Below, in pieces: positions 37,833-50,126 of a stretch of DNA of 64,000 bases (within the stretch, counting starts at the first letter, position 1; each line of letters opens with the position of its first letter). The notes beneath the pieces are model-generated. The model was not told the origin of the DNA. It was given only the letters and a program-made list of their open reading frames with translations, and did not search any database. The position numbers were made by a program, and so were the translations under genes. This stretch comes from Plectrocnemia conspersa (Eukaryota > Arthropoda > Insecta > Trichoptera > Polycentropodidae), in NCBI GenBank assembly GCA_009617715.1, contig VTFK01000008.1:3844001-3908000 (forward strand), read 5' to 3'.

Positions 37833-38036
37833 CATTGGAATAGTCAGTTACTAATAGTCGAAAAACCTAGGGTCCGAAACCCATAGTATTTTTAATTTAT
37901 ATCATCTCTGGGAGATTGGAATTAGTGTTTATTATATAATTCAACACGGTATAAATTAAAAAACACAAGGGTCAATATGAGATTTGAATCTAAAGTATTT
38001 GAGGTATTATTAGTCACTGATTGGCTTATAATGCTA
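37833..38036. mobile_element. Convergent tRNA-headed SINE-like element, copy 3 (inverted dimer)
   Basis: The + strand has AATAGTCAGTTACTAATAG, then CCTAGGGTCCGAAACCC, then a body with CTCTGGGAGATTGGAATTAG. The minus strand from the right end has AATCAGTGACTAATAAT, then TTTAGATTCAAATCTC. Both halves resemble the minus-strand half of copy 1, so this copy looks like two copies of one SINE head facing each other across about 100 bases. Confidence 0.55.
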
Positions 38037-39109
38037 CTTTTTAAAATGCTTTTTAAAATGCCTAGACTCCTAGACATTAAACCAGAAATACCTATTAAAA
38101 AAACTGCAATTCAAACATATTAATTCTCAAAGAAAAGCAATTGCATCGAGATAATATTATATTATTAGTTCAAACAGTACTAAAGATTGAATAGAACTAA
38201 ACGTCTCAATTATTGTAATAAAAAAGATGTTAGTTAATCTGGATTATTTTGAAGACATGTCACTCTCACGAATAAGTAAATAGTCAACTTTTTTAATTGC
38301 TCGATAGTGTACGGCCTTTAAAGTTTTCAAAGAAATAGGAATCATTGAGAAAATTACTTTAATGAGTACAGATTTAAGACTAGTATAAAAAATCGATGCG
38401 TTTTAAAAGTGTCCATATATTTTTCACTTTTTATATAATTATTATAATAATAATAATTTTAATTAATGAAACATTTTTATGGTCAACTATTGTGAAAAAG
38501 CATCAGATGTTAAAGACCCGTAAGTCTGTCGTGTCAAAGTCATAAAAAGTCACCTGCAACCTTTGTTTGGCTGAGTTCCACGACACACGGTTTGTCATCG
38601 AATCGCTAATTCGTGACTTCCTCTTATGTACATCCACCATAACACACAAACGATGATCAAAACCAGTTTGTGACAGTGATTGCTCTCGCGGAGTTTTGTC
38701 GCAAATTTGCCTGTGAATAATGGGCGCGAAAGCCTATTAATCTCGCCAAATCCGATGGAGACACGCAAAAAATCTGCTCTTCGGCGCTGTCTTTGAGCTC
38801 GTCTCGGACATTGAATGATTTGACCCAATAAAAACGTCTAACTGAAAAAAAAACTGGAGAACCGGTTCGATTGGTGGTCAAATGCATATGTGAACTTGCG
38901 GTGAATAGATCCGAATGTGTTAGATTCGAAAATATTATGGATATAATATAGGCAAGATTTATTCTTCTTAATACGATTCTGACAAGGTGATCCATCAACA
39001 AATGTTTTATTCTTATATTTAGGAGACTATTGGTATAGCACATAAATATGAAACGTGTGTCAAACAATATTTTTTTTACTTCCAAATATATGTAGAATTA
39101 TTATTAGTT

Positions 39110-39260
39110 TTTGAAGTCGGTCTGTTCTATGGTATCGCGGCGCATTTGTTACACAAAGCAGTACCAATCCCAACACACTACCTTGTGGTACTCCAGCTGA
39201 TTTAGTATTGGTTTGAGATGCAACATTTGTCGGTCTTCTTGGTTTTCGTATCTAAACCAT
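39110..39260 (-). mobile_element. Jockey-like LINE reverse transcriptase fragment
   Basis: Reverse complement reading gives IRKPRRPTNVASQ, then TKSAGVPQGSVLGLVLLCV. This matches the Jockey-group block just before the YADD motif (GVPQGSVLGPxLF). A stop lies just before it and the catalytic box is lost. Confidence 0.65.
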
Positions 39261-39955
39261 TTTAGCTATCTTCCATTACTAGGGCAAATATTTCAGTCTA
39301 TATATGTACATATAACATTGACCAGATCAATGAATTGTATAACTAAATTAATCTTACACTTATTTTCCTTTGCCCATTTTCGTCATTGTAATTTCACACT
39401 ATCTAATAGACGTTGACTAACGACCGCAATAAGTTTTTTCATCACATCGCAAGCCCACATTTAATCAAATCGCCGGTAGTCGGTATCCGGAGCAAACTGC
39501 CATTTTCGTCGATCGGAACCAATTTGTTTTGGTACCAAATAACCTGACGAACGAACGTTTCGTCCGAGTGTCAAGTTCATCATCATGCGGCGGTGACCCT
39601 ATTTTTTCGTAGCACACACACAAAAAACCGACCCGGAAAATAAACATACGCATCCGGTAGTTTTGCGGTTGGTTACTAAACCGAAACCTGTAGTGGTCGT
39701 TTTGCGCGTGAATCTTAATCTCTCGCCGGTAACCTCTCTACCGTTAGTTAGTCGGTCGTAAAGCGAGGGGACCCACACTTTGAGCGCTTTATATGCATCC
39801 AAAACCGCATTGCATAATAATAATTCCTCATCGGTGATGCCGTTAAGCATCTTCGTCAAGTGTAACAATCGGACAGGACCGGTTCTTGCTTGCGGAATAA
39901 GGGCCCGGGGCGTGCGGAATTTTTGCAAGGCGCCCAATTTGGCCCGGCTCGGTAG

Positions 39956-40010
39956 GGGCTACTTTTAAACGCTCCGTCTGAGTTTTATACGAGACTCTCA
40001 CATTTTTGAA
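39956..40010 (+). repeat. Isolated end of the GGGCTACTTTT family
   Basis: GGGCTACTTTTAAACGCTCC is followed by an ACGAGACTCTCAC stretch. It resembles the left end of the 26608 element, including its later CATCTCTCAC. The right partner is missing. Confidence 0.5.
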
Positions 40011-43000
40011 ATTCCTCACGAGAGGAAGTCTTCGAGAAAGATCATGTTTTTATCTCTCGCGAACGAGGTATTGGAAGCATTTTTAATACACCATCAATTT
40101 TCGACGAAACCCTCAGATATCACGACAAACTGGCCTTTTAATAATCTTTACGATCTTGCATGTAAGTGTGCATGTTCCGAATGATATGCTTAAAAGAAAA
40201 ATATGGATCGGTTTTGGTTTTCCCAATATGGATAAGCAAGTCATCTGAATACATTGCCACATCAGGAATTTCACAATGTTCTAATATCAGTCCATTTATA
40301 AATCTTCTATTTATTAATATAGTTAATAGGGCATCCAAATTCATTACCCGGTTCTCGGGTATATTTTATAAAGGAATCACTGTGTTAGGAAACATTTCCT
40401 TTACCACCTGTATAGGCAGGTTGCCTAGTATTACACCAATTGGATCTTATGGGTGTAGTTTCAGGTACAGTTTCAAAATTCGAAGTTGATCTTGGTATCG
40501 TTATAGCAGCAGAACGCTTGCGAATCGACAAGCCCAGATCTTCTCGTACCTACAGACTCGTTAACTTGCGCAATATTCTCTTCGCTTCTCCTGTCCCATG
40601 GTCGCCCGGCTTTCTTCTTAATTAGCGTTGAACTGTCTGAGCCACGATTTAATTGCATTAACACTCAGACACTGATTCACACTTTGTAATCTGTAGTAAA
40701 CGCGAAATAGGCGCCTAACAATCACATAAGAATCGTTGTTTTTGTAAAACTGTTTTACGCAGAACGATTGTTGTTTCCCCGTGAAGCGATCCATTGCGAC
40801 TAAATTTCCAAGGAGCAAACCGTACACCCATTTAAGCGATTTAAAAATCGCAAAAAACAATTATTTTGTAAATATTTGTTTATATACATATATTTTTCAT
40901 ACGTATTGCTTTTAGTATAAATTATTAAAAGTACATAACTTAAATTGTTTTTGAACTATTAAAAAATACAGCTTCTTTTACTCTCAGATGAACGTTCATA
41001 ACGAATTTCACATTAAATTTCAAGGTGTCTTAAATATATACTTTAAGCAAAGTTAAATTTAATATGTAATTACACATTCGTCTGCGATGTTTAAATTTTA
41101 TGATCGTCGTGAGTTACCGTTTTTTTATTTTCAATCATGAAAACTATCAGGTTTTGCTCTTTATACACGTACGAACGCATCTTCGATGATGTCCTAACAA
41201 CGTCAAGACATTTTACGCTTTATTATAACAATATTGGTAAAAATAATAAATTAGATTAAAGCTTAAACCAAATTTATAGAGCCTAATGATTTTGTTAAAT
41301 TTTAACTATTTCTAGTAATTATCACAAATTCATATTGATTTAAGTTATAAATATTGAATCATACAAACAAGAGTTGGCTTATACATATCTTAAAGTTGAG
41401 TTCGTTGAACCAATTTCGGTCAATCTTCAAGTCTCGTTATTGTCGACTAATTTCAGCGTTTTCTTTTTCTGTAAATTGATAGAATGATTTATAACCAACT
41501 ACAAATATTTCACCGTCTAGTTCTAAAAATGGTTTCTATGGTAATCATATTTATTTTTTTCCAATTTCTGGTATGCACAAGCTTTATCCTATTCACTGGA
41601 TCATTTTATCGTATATTGGTCAATATGGTAAAATTATTATCCCCATTTAAATTCAGTGCAAATTATATTTGCTCTTTAAAGGATGACTCACTATTAGGAT
41701 TGTTCATTGAAATGAAGTGTTTCAAACAAAAATAAACACTTCGGTACTCGTGTAATAGTGTATTTAGAAAATAGTTACTAGGGAACGCTTACACGAAATC
41801 AACAAAGCTACTTCCACTCACAAAAAATCGTTTGATGGTTCAAAATAAGTCCCCTATCACGTGTGAGAAGCGAATAAACTTCTCAACGTCGACGAGCTTT
41901 TGTTCGTGCTTTAAACTGCAAGTCAATAAATATCGTCGGGGTCACCAACGCGACGCATTTTGTTTGTCTTACCCATGATTTAGAACCCAGGGCTGCTTCC
42001 CGTTCCACCCACGACGTGCGATGATGAATGCGGACGGATACGCGCAATTCCACCATAAGACCATTCCGCCATTCGTGAGTAATGGATCTCATGAGGCAAA
42101 TGTCGCTCGGCATTATGGCAATCGTACGTTATACATACCCCGTCGGATACCACCAACGAAGCAGCCGAGTTAATGACTGCGTCATTTTTTGTAATGCCCG
42201 TGATTCCCAAGACCCCGCGAGGTCGTCCTAAGACCTTTTCCTTCCTGTACCCTTCGGTAAAACCGACAATGACCTGACGATTTTTGATATAGTCTCATTG
42301 AAGGCATGTTACAGTTTTCTGGGAAGGCCGCGAGGTGATTCAGCGACATGATGATGCTGCGCTCTGTTGATTTCGGGTGGATGCGTAACATCGTTGACGC
42401 GGCGATAGAAAAGACTCAATAAAATACAAATAAAATGTATTACACAATGCTTTTGTTATAAATTATAAGTGATGAAACTCACTAATGCCCGAATCCTGTT
42501 GTTGTTATGAACAGGCTTTGAGGAGCTTCCAGCTCCTAGATTAAAAAAAAAAGTCTTCTAATAAAACTCTCGCTAACTCCAGCTATTCATTAATAAACTT
42601 TATAAGCATGCTATTAAATAGTTTTTATCTCTATGAGCTAACAGCGAAATTGGCGAAAATTGATATTATCAGTGTCCTGACGGACCGTGTGGTACGGGAT
42701 GCTGTATTATAATGCTTCCCACAACAAAAAAAACTCCCATAATTATAACATTATGTAAGTTGAAGATGATTTTATCAAGGAGACGTCATTTCATATTATT
42801 AAAAATAACAATGAAGCGTCTTTTACTGACCAGAACTATGAGCGGAACTTAAAAAAAGCATATAACTTTTTTACGATAGACGATCAAGATACTAGATCAG
42901 TAATGAGAACATTGATATGTTCAGCACAATACTTGTACTTTATGATTCGATTACAGATCGGAAATAATTTTTGATAAGATATACGTATCTCTTACTAGTA

Positions 43001-43111
43001 ACAATGTTATTCATAGACGTACGTAGTACTCCAAAATTACTTTTGAAAATAGAGTTAGCACAATCTTTTCCGCAGAAGGCTGCGAAAGCAATTTATTCGG
43101 TTTCTGTGAGG

Positions 43112-43150
43112 AGGTATATATAACGCCATTTATTGTACGCTCACTTAGTT
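43112..43150 (+). promoter_or_regulatory. Possible TATA/initiator pair
   Basis: GGTATATATAACG near 43112-43124 is followed by TCACTTAG near 43140. It lies beside a small inverted repeat, CAGAAACTG with CAGTTTCTG at about 43164-43189. No transcript structure can be attached to it. Confidence 0.15.
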
Positions 43151-43993
43151 TCGAGCTGTTGGTACAGAAACTGTCACTAAACAGTTTCTGTGGTTTTGTA
43201 GAGAAACGTCCGTCGTTTTTAGTCTACTCATACACTTGTTGGAGTGACATACATGCATCACCAAACTGAACTAAATACCGAATTCGTTGATACTATTAAA
43301 AAAATGATGGTACATTACTAGGAAGCCATCATTCTCTGATTCAAACCGCTCATAAGCGACACTTTATAATTAAAAAATATGTATCTGATCCATGGATCGT
43401 TATTACAAATCCTGTATTTGATTGATGAAAAATGGAATAGTGTATAAAAACTTTGTAAATCTGAACGATGAAATGCGCTGTTGCAATAAAAAAAAACGTT
43501 AAGTGTGTCACGTGATTTATGAAACGTTTCGATTCTTTTAATAGCAATAAAAGTAAATTAAAAAGAAAGGTATTCGTATTGCATAGTTTTAATTAAATTG
43601 CGAATTTATCACGTACTAAAATACGCTATAAAATTTTTCGCTGCTTATACATTTAATGGTAGATTTCCAAACTTTTAGTATTTCCGCGAAGAGGAGTGTC
43701 TCTGTTTCGTAAAAATACCACACTTTTCTCTTGGTAATAAAACATATTATAAAATAAACTTAGTTAAGCGTGTCGTAACATTTTTGCAAGCCAAGATAAA
43801 ACTAGTGGTATAAGAATCGCTTCCATTTAAAACATAGCGCTACTACAGTGATATTGCGCATCCACTATCCTCTCTTCCTAAAGCACAAACACACCAAAGA
43901 GGCAACCCTTTACATAAACCAGTTTGGTCTCGTTGTGCCCAGGGCCAAATTGCGCGGGGGCGATTCAAATTCAATCCGTCCGTCTTCCTTTGT

Positions 43994-44043
43994 CATCCCA
44001 TTGTACCACCACAGGCCAAGGTCTGTGGTGGTATAATGGGATG
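43994..44043. repeat. 21-bp-arm hairpin, 8-base loop
   Basis: Arms 43994-44014 and 44023-44043 (CATCCCATTGTACCACCACA) differ at one position, compatible with a G-T pair. Confidence 0.9.
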
Positions 44044-45560
44044 CTACTCCTCTGCTGCTCGAATCTCCTCTCCTTCACGATCACGATGAGTTTCGAAACG
44101 ACTGATCCATGGATCTGAACTGCGGTTTCATTCACTGGACTTAATGGAACGACCGGCTTTGTTTAATTTTTTTGTCGATACTCTATTTGTTGTAGCATCA
44201 TGAATACATCATTATCTTCAAGTTGCGCAATACCGCCAATTAATTGCTTCTATTTATTTCGAGTGTATTGTATACCAAACATTCCAGGACCAATGGAATT
44301 ATACTACTATTGTAGAAAGGGTGAGGCACAACATTGCTTCATAAAAAAAGCTAATATATTTTTTTATCTAGTAAATCATTAGTAAAATTCAATACTTTTG
44401 CTTTGACAAAATAATAATAAATTATGTTTAATTACATATTTATGATTATTTATAACAAAATATGGTACATAGTACATATTTAATTCAATTAAAACTTAAT
44501 CATAGTTGGAGTTCTGCAAAGTAGAAATAGTCTAAAAAAATGCATTTAATTTCGCTGTAATTCGATCTATCCAATTTGTAAAAATCGGGATAAACAATAA
44601 CTATGCGTATGTGCATTTATCAAGTCGTACAAGTTCACAGTTTGAGGAGCTTTGAATCGCATCGTACCTCGAAATTTATCGACATTGTAGAACTCCTCCT
44701 AGGTGCGATCGTCTGAAATGCTGTCATGAATATTAAGTTGTTTTTATGTTTCAACGTGTGTAAGGTTGATTGAAACGTTAGATGAGAAGTAAGTAATATA
44801 AATCGCACCCGATGATATTGAATCTCAATGTGGCATTAAAAGTAACTTACTGTTTTTCAAAATGTCGTGTTTTATTCATCTGAAAACAGTTACGTTCGGT
44901 ATTGTCCCGACGTTTCTGATTCAATAAAAGTGAGCTCATGTGATGTTTTTTTATTATGCTGTTCAGTTAAACAAAATATAACTGTTTTTCGAGAATGACA
45001 CACGATGGAGAACCTTCTACATGTACGTAAAAAAAAATAGCGACAATACATTCAACCCACTTGCAAAAAAAAGTGTGTCATAAGTATACAAATATTATAC
45101 TTAAAACTACCGAAATATTTTAACTTTGATATGTATGATTGGTACTGATTAGTTTTTGTAATGCCATGTTTTTTATGTGAATCTTATTTGAAATTATTTA
45201 TTGAAACAATACTTTTAAATATTGGGTTATTAATGCAAAAGTAATGGCGTACTTTTTATAAAGAAATACAGTCAATTATTTTTTTTCGTCATATCTGTAA
45301 AAGTTTGGATGTTTCGAAGCAACGATTGAATCAAGTGATGTTTTGACTTCCACAATAAAATATTATATAAATATAAATATAAGTTCCAGAAGTATTTAAA
45401 ATATGTATCCATCTCTCTCTATCCATCCATGCTCATTTTCGTTTATAATAATCAACATAAAGATATTTTATTTTATTCCACTTAAATGATACAGGTTTTT
45501 TTTATTTTTTTAATCACCCAAAGTTCCATGTACATTTTTACAACACAGGACTGTATGCCT

Positions 45561-46495
45561 GCACTACACTCTCTGGAAGTTGTCCGAACCGAAGTTACAA
45601 CTGAAGTCGGCACACACTGCCGCAAATTTCATATGCCGTCCGGACGGCGGCTTCTGTCATGTACAGCTGGCATATTTGCGCGCGATCGAAAAATGTACCA
45701 AATAATCGCAATTTTTAAATTGTCATTTTATTAAGTTTGTGTGGGCACTCACCAATACAATATCAGTGAAAACTTTTCGGTCGTAAATATTCAATTTACG
45801 CAAAATCTTTGTCGGCTTTTGCAAAATGCCATAAGGCATAAAAATGATTTCAGAATACGAATAAAATTTGTGACCATCGATTCTAAATAAGAACTCGTTA
45901 TGGTGTGACATTTATATAAACTAATCTAGGATATTCGAAACGATTTTTTTTAACAAAATCAAGTACCACTAATCATTTTTTAATTATTTAATTTTATATG
46001 AAAAAAAATATAATGACGGTATCTGTTAGAAGAATATAGTATCAAAAATATAATTAATCCCTTTTGGTGCCCTAAAATATTCAAGAGTCTGTTAAAGTCC
46101 CCGATAATCATGTAGTATTATAACTTGACCACGATGCAGCGCTCGACATGCGTGTTAACCATAGGACGCCTACGCGCATACTGAAATTGAACCGAGCTAC
46201 TTTTTCTATCTCAGTTTACGAAACACCATATCATTATCTCTCTCACTCTCGTCATTTAACACGCGAGAGAGCGAAAGGGGAAGTATCTCACCGCTCGCGC
46301 TCGAAAGAGCAGCTCCGACTTCGGTTTCTGTTCGGAAGCGCTCGAAGCTGGCCAAGTCCACTGAATTACCCCCACTTTACCTCCCGTTCTCGGTAACCTC
46401 GGATTTTAGAGCGGGCAGAACCGAACTCGACCGAAGTAACCCACTATATTCTCCATCTTTGGCCTTACTTGGCCAACTTCCAGAGAGTGTAGTGC
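45561..46495. mobile_element. 935 bp element bounded by 22-base inverted repeats
   Basis: GCACTACACTCTCTGGAAGT plus TG at 45561-45582 is exactly inverted at 46474-46495. Starting one base in, the ends read CACTA, as in CACTA/EnSpm transposons; the three-base flanks are CTG and CTA, so a target duplication is not clean. The interior has C+G-rich ends and an A+T-rich centre. The short open frame at 45486-45734 crosses the left end and resembles no known protein. Confidence 0.5.
46130..46440 (+). promoter_or_regulatory. C+G-rich block with GAGA-type runs
   Basis: CTCTCTCACTCTCG and CGCGAGAGAGCGAAAGGGG lie within a block much richer in CpG than its flanks. GAGA-factor-like runs are common at insect promoters. 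The block lies inside the 935 bp inverted-repeat element, so it may simply be transposon sequence. Confidence 0.25.
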
Positions 46496-47160
46496 TAGCA
46501 TAATACGCTCTTTAGATGATTCGATCAAGTTGTAAATTTTTTAATTGTAAATATTCTTAAAATTCGATCAGCAGCAACACAACCACTAAGAAATCTTAAT
46601 TTAAAAAAAATATTTTAAGAATGTATAATCCGTAAACCGGATAATCAAAAGTTTATAATAGACAACATGCAGTAACTACGTTGTAATTAAATGCCAGGTG
46701 CAGAATATACCTATACGTAATTACAGCATTTTCGCTAGAATAGAAGACGAAGTAAACCTATTAAAAACAAAACGTGCATCTATACAAATTTGTAGCATTA
46801 AGAAACACTTATTATATTGTAAATATACTCTTAGTTTGGTTATAACGACTGCGCCCTTCATCTCGGCGTTTAGAATTACTGTTTGCTACTCGATAAAAAC
46901 AAAACACTCACATGTGAACGAGAAGCGATTAGAAACCATCGGCGAAACGATCGACCCGAAGCCGACTCCATCTCAGTATTGACTTTCAACCATTCACACC
47001 TGACGCCGTGTAAATAATCCGCTCGATACACACCGGTTTCAGTTCCGAGTCGTAGAACTCGATATGGTCATATGTCACCCCGTTATGCGCCTTCAATTTC
47101 AAAAAACAGGACGCTTTCCTTGGGCCACTCGGTATAGTGAAAAGCGGCCAACATACAGTG

Positions 47161-47207
47161 TCGCACGTGAGTCACTGTAGCCGTTAAATTTAAAGATCGC
47201 ACGTGAG
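47161..47207 (+). promoter_or_regulatory. Pair of identical E-box sites
   Basis: TCGCACGTGAG occurs at 47161-47171 and again at 47197-47207, 36 bases apart. CACGTG is the site for bHLH-zip or CLOCK-type factors. No nearby gene is assigned. Confidence 0.35.
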
Positions 47208-47684
47208 CCGCTTGCGGTTATGCGCCTTTTGCGGTTTGGAAATGAGTTATGACGCTAAAACTAATCGTTGCGGATAATACCGTATAACTAGCGTAACGTA
47301 CGCTATCAGCAATTGCATTTATGAGATCGAATATGATATATACGTTGTATATATTGAATTTGTTGAGACCAAATAAAAATTCCCAATCTTCAAGTGTCCA
47401 GTCTCGATGTTAAGAATAACACATTTTGAGTTTTCTTTGGCTAGATCTGAACACACCTTACAGATCTTTCTGAAAGACTGTATGGTACCTGTACGTAAAA
47501 ATTAATTCTAAATATGGGATAATATACAATAGAAAAAACTAATTTTGAGAAATATTAATTTTCTGTAAAATATATATTCTGCTCTATGATAAATTTGAAA
47601 CCATGTGGCTATTTTAAAATGCGCAATCAAAAATATACGCATTAAACGGACACTAGTCGCCTCAGGAACAGCAATACTTAATCT

Positions 47685-47895
47685 CGAAAAATCAATCTGA
47701 CAAAATATGGATTTATAACCACCACCTCCCAAGATACAAATCTCTCCTCTGCGGTGCGTCGCGCCTCTTGGACGACTTTCGAATACCTTCCTTGCGGTTC
47801 TTCTCCACCTACCATTGTCCATTGTCTTCTCGGTCATATCTACTGCTAATTCATAAGTTACGGCAAGGGCTAGTAACGGATTCCGCGCCGTTATT
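47685..47895 (-). mobile_element. RTE-like LINE C-terminal remnant
   Basis: The minus-strand frame of 135 codons (47508-47915) contains NGRWRRTARKVFESRPRG, then ATHRRG. A basic ARKVFESRPxGxRxRGRP-type tail is typical of the end of RTE-group and related insect LINE proteins. The rest of the frame is not recognisable and is probably read-through into unrelated DNA. Confidence 0.4.
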
Positions 47896-49184
47896 CCGAG
47901 ATAGCAAGGATACACCTCGCAAATAATAGCAAATTATAAAAAGTAAACATCATTGCCAATAATTGTTTTACATAAGAGTGTTTCGATCATGCTTTTTAAT
48001 TACCGTTACGTGGGGCACGCCTAGATGTCCGGCGAGATCACATGCTGCTAGGTAGCCGTAGGAAAAGGGGACAGGGTGACCCAAAACCGACGCGCTAATC
48101 GAACGGCGTACTTGTTATAGAAATTAGCATTGAATGGGCGCTAATTATGCGTTGCCTATTTGCTGTTATGAGAAAGTAAAGCTCATGTACATATAAACAA
48201 ACGTTCGTGCGAGCAAGAAAAATAATGCAATTATGTAATATTTGCGTGGTATGCACTATTAACAAACACATGTTCAAATGTATTTTTTCTTAATCGTTTA
48301 AAGCATAGCAAATGGGACTTTCGATGATTTTTTTTGCGACACGCGAAAAATAATATCAATCAATAGAATATTCTGAAAATTTCTTTCTACAGATCGCTAT
48401 TTTTAAGCATAAGCAAATAGCTTTTAAATATTCATTATTTTATTATTATATTATTATTACTAACTATTCGAATATATTCGTAAAGTTATGAAGAATCACT
48501 AACAAGTCTCGTTTGTCTTGTACAATACAAAATATAACTCATACTCAAACCATCTTACAAGAATGAAGCTTTTCTTAGATTTTAATATCTTGCCAAAAAA
48601 TCTATCGTGTGCACTTCCTTGTCTTTTATATTCCTTTACTGTTCTGATCTAAACATTGGATCAAATATAATTACGTGAAGGCGATTTGATTCTAACCGAT
48701 AATGGTTTGTGATCACTTCGCAATTCAACGTTTACCATAGAGAGCCGCAGACTCAAAAGTCTGTCACGCAGACTAAAGTACTCTTCCATTATTGCAAGAT
48801 CCGAGACGACCTAACTGTAACTTAATTAATTTGAAGGCATTGTGTCGCCCACGTACTCTATTATAGTACTGTACGTAGTACAAAGATTCGCGATTGCCGC
48901 CCACGTTTCGGCGAATTTTTGCGTTCACGCCCGATTTGCACCGTTAAATAATAGAGATGGAAAGCCATCTTCATCAGCGGCGTGAAGTGACGATATACAT
49001 ATTTCAATACTCTTTGTCATTTTAATCATCGCTAGATTTGGTCTATCCTTCTTCTACTGATATTACTCTTCCTCGAAATCCTTGGAGGTCCACATCACCA
49101 ACAGTCTAGGCTTCTTCTAGAGCTTTGCACTATTTGCTGTCCAATGTATTTATACAATTAATTTTATCGGTAACTAATACCTGA

Positions 49185-49231
49185 AAATCTTGGATACTAT
49201 GATGCATGTGGGATCATAGTATCCAAGATTT
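49185..49231. repeat. Perfect 19-bp-arm hairpin
   Basis: Arms 49185-49203 and 49213-49231 (AAATCTTGGATACTATGAT) are exact reverse complements around a 9-base loop. Confidence 0.95.
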
Positions 49232-49235
49232 ATTC

Positions 49236-49282
49236 CTCAACACAATCTACAAGTATCCGAGATACTTGTAGATTGTGTTGAG
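49236..49282. repeat. Perfect 22-bp-arm hairpin, 3-base loop
   Basis: Arms 49236-49257 and 49261-49282 (CTCAACACAATCTACAAGTA and two more bases) are exact reverse complements around CGA. The hairpin starts four bases after the preceding one ends. Confidence 0.95.
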
Positions 49283-49629
49283 CTTGTTCTAACGCCTAGT
49301 ACATATTTTGTCTTCCCTTTTTTTAGTGCGTCATGTCTTAACTTGGGGGAAAATATGGGAATTGTCTCCACGGACGCCGCTGGTCTTTATTGTTTTTGCT
49401 CAACTGTGAATCGTGATGATCAATCCATCCACATATAATATAAAGACAGACTAAAAGTCCCGCTAGCCGCCACAAGGCCGCTTTGTAATCAATCAATCAG
49501 CCGCTGCTTGACGAGGTCGCGTTCGGATGGTGGTAGAGGCTCTCAGCTGATCGTCTCTTCCGGTTATTCTGGAGTATATGAACTTGTTTTTTGTAGTAAC
49601 AAATCATAGTTAGTTGACAGGGACATCAT

Positions 49630-49690
49630 TTGGGGAGGGTTAAGTGGGGTCATTTGCTCCCTTGATTTTGACCAAAAAATGTATGGCATT
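49630..49690 (+). repeat. Diverged copy of a GGGG...CCCC transposon end
   Basis: GGTTAAGTGGGGTCATTTGC, then TCCCTTGATTTTGACCAAAAAATG, aligns with the G/C-run repeat at 50127-50195 in the same orientation. Confidence 0.45.
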
Positions 49691-50126
49691 TAATTAAAAT
49701 ACTAAGAATATGAATGAAACCTAAATATTAAAAACTGAAATGACGTTTCTGATTTTAAACCAGAAATTCTAGAATCCATAAAGTCCCGAATCTATCCCGA
49801 AAATATTTTTTTTAAATATGTTATTTCAGTGAAATCATATCGAAATACATTTTCACCGGTAGATATATATTCTTACTAGTAAACATATAATTTATCTAAC
49901 AGGTGATAGTAATGTATACATTTACATGCTCATCATTATTTATTTACAGGCAATGTATAAATGTTACAGTGAATGTGTATTTTTCTGTGAAGTTATATAT
50001 TTCAGTAGTAAAGACCAAATACATTTTAACCAGTAAATATATATTTCTACTAGCGAAAATAATTAATTTATTTTACTACTTTTTTTATGTCACCTATTTC
50101 TAATTTTATGCTTTATATATATATTA

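Larger units (their letters stand above)
39421..45560. other. Non-coding stretch
   Basis: C+G-richer blocks at 39460-39980, 40480-40640 and 41890-42400 hold open frames of 60-112 codons on both strands, none recognisable. These could be conserved non-coding DNA or decayed transposons. The rest is A+T rich. Confidence 0.45.

Noticed and set aside
38657..39085. 142-codon minus-strand gene
   Set aside because: Mixed composition, no domain, and it runs next to the decayed LINE fragment; it is most likely a chance frame.
39599..39937. 112-codon minus-strand gene
   Set aside because: The frame is open in a C+G-rich block but resembles no protein and has no splice context.
40138..40344. Reverse transcriptase YxDD box (MYSDD on the minus strand)
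   Set aside because: Only the short VAMYSDDLLI stretch fits. No other polymerase motif appears upstream or downstream in any frame.
49185..49282. MicroRNA precursors
   Set aside because: The arms are perfectly paired and loops are only 3-9 bases, unlike animal precursors, which have bulges and longer loops.
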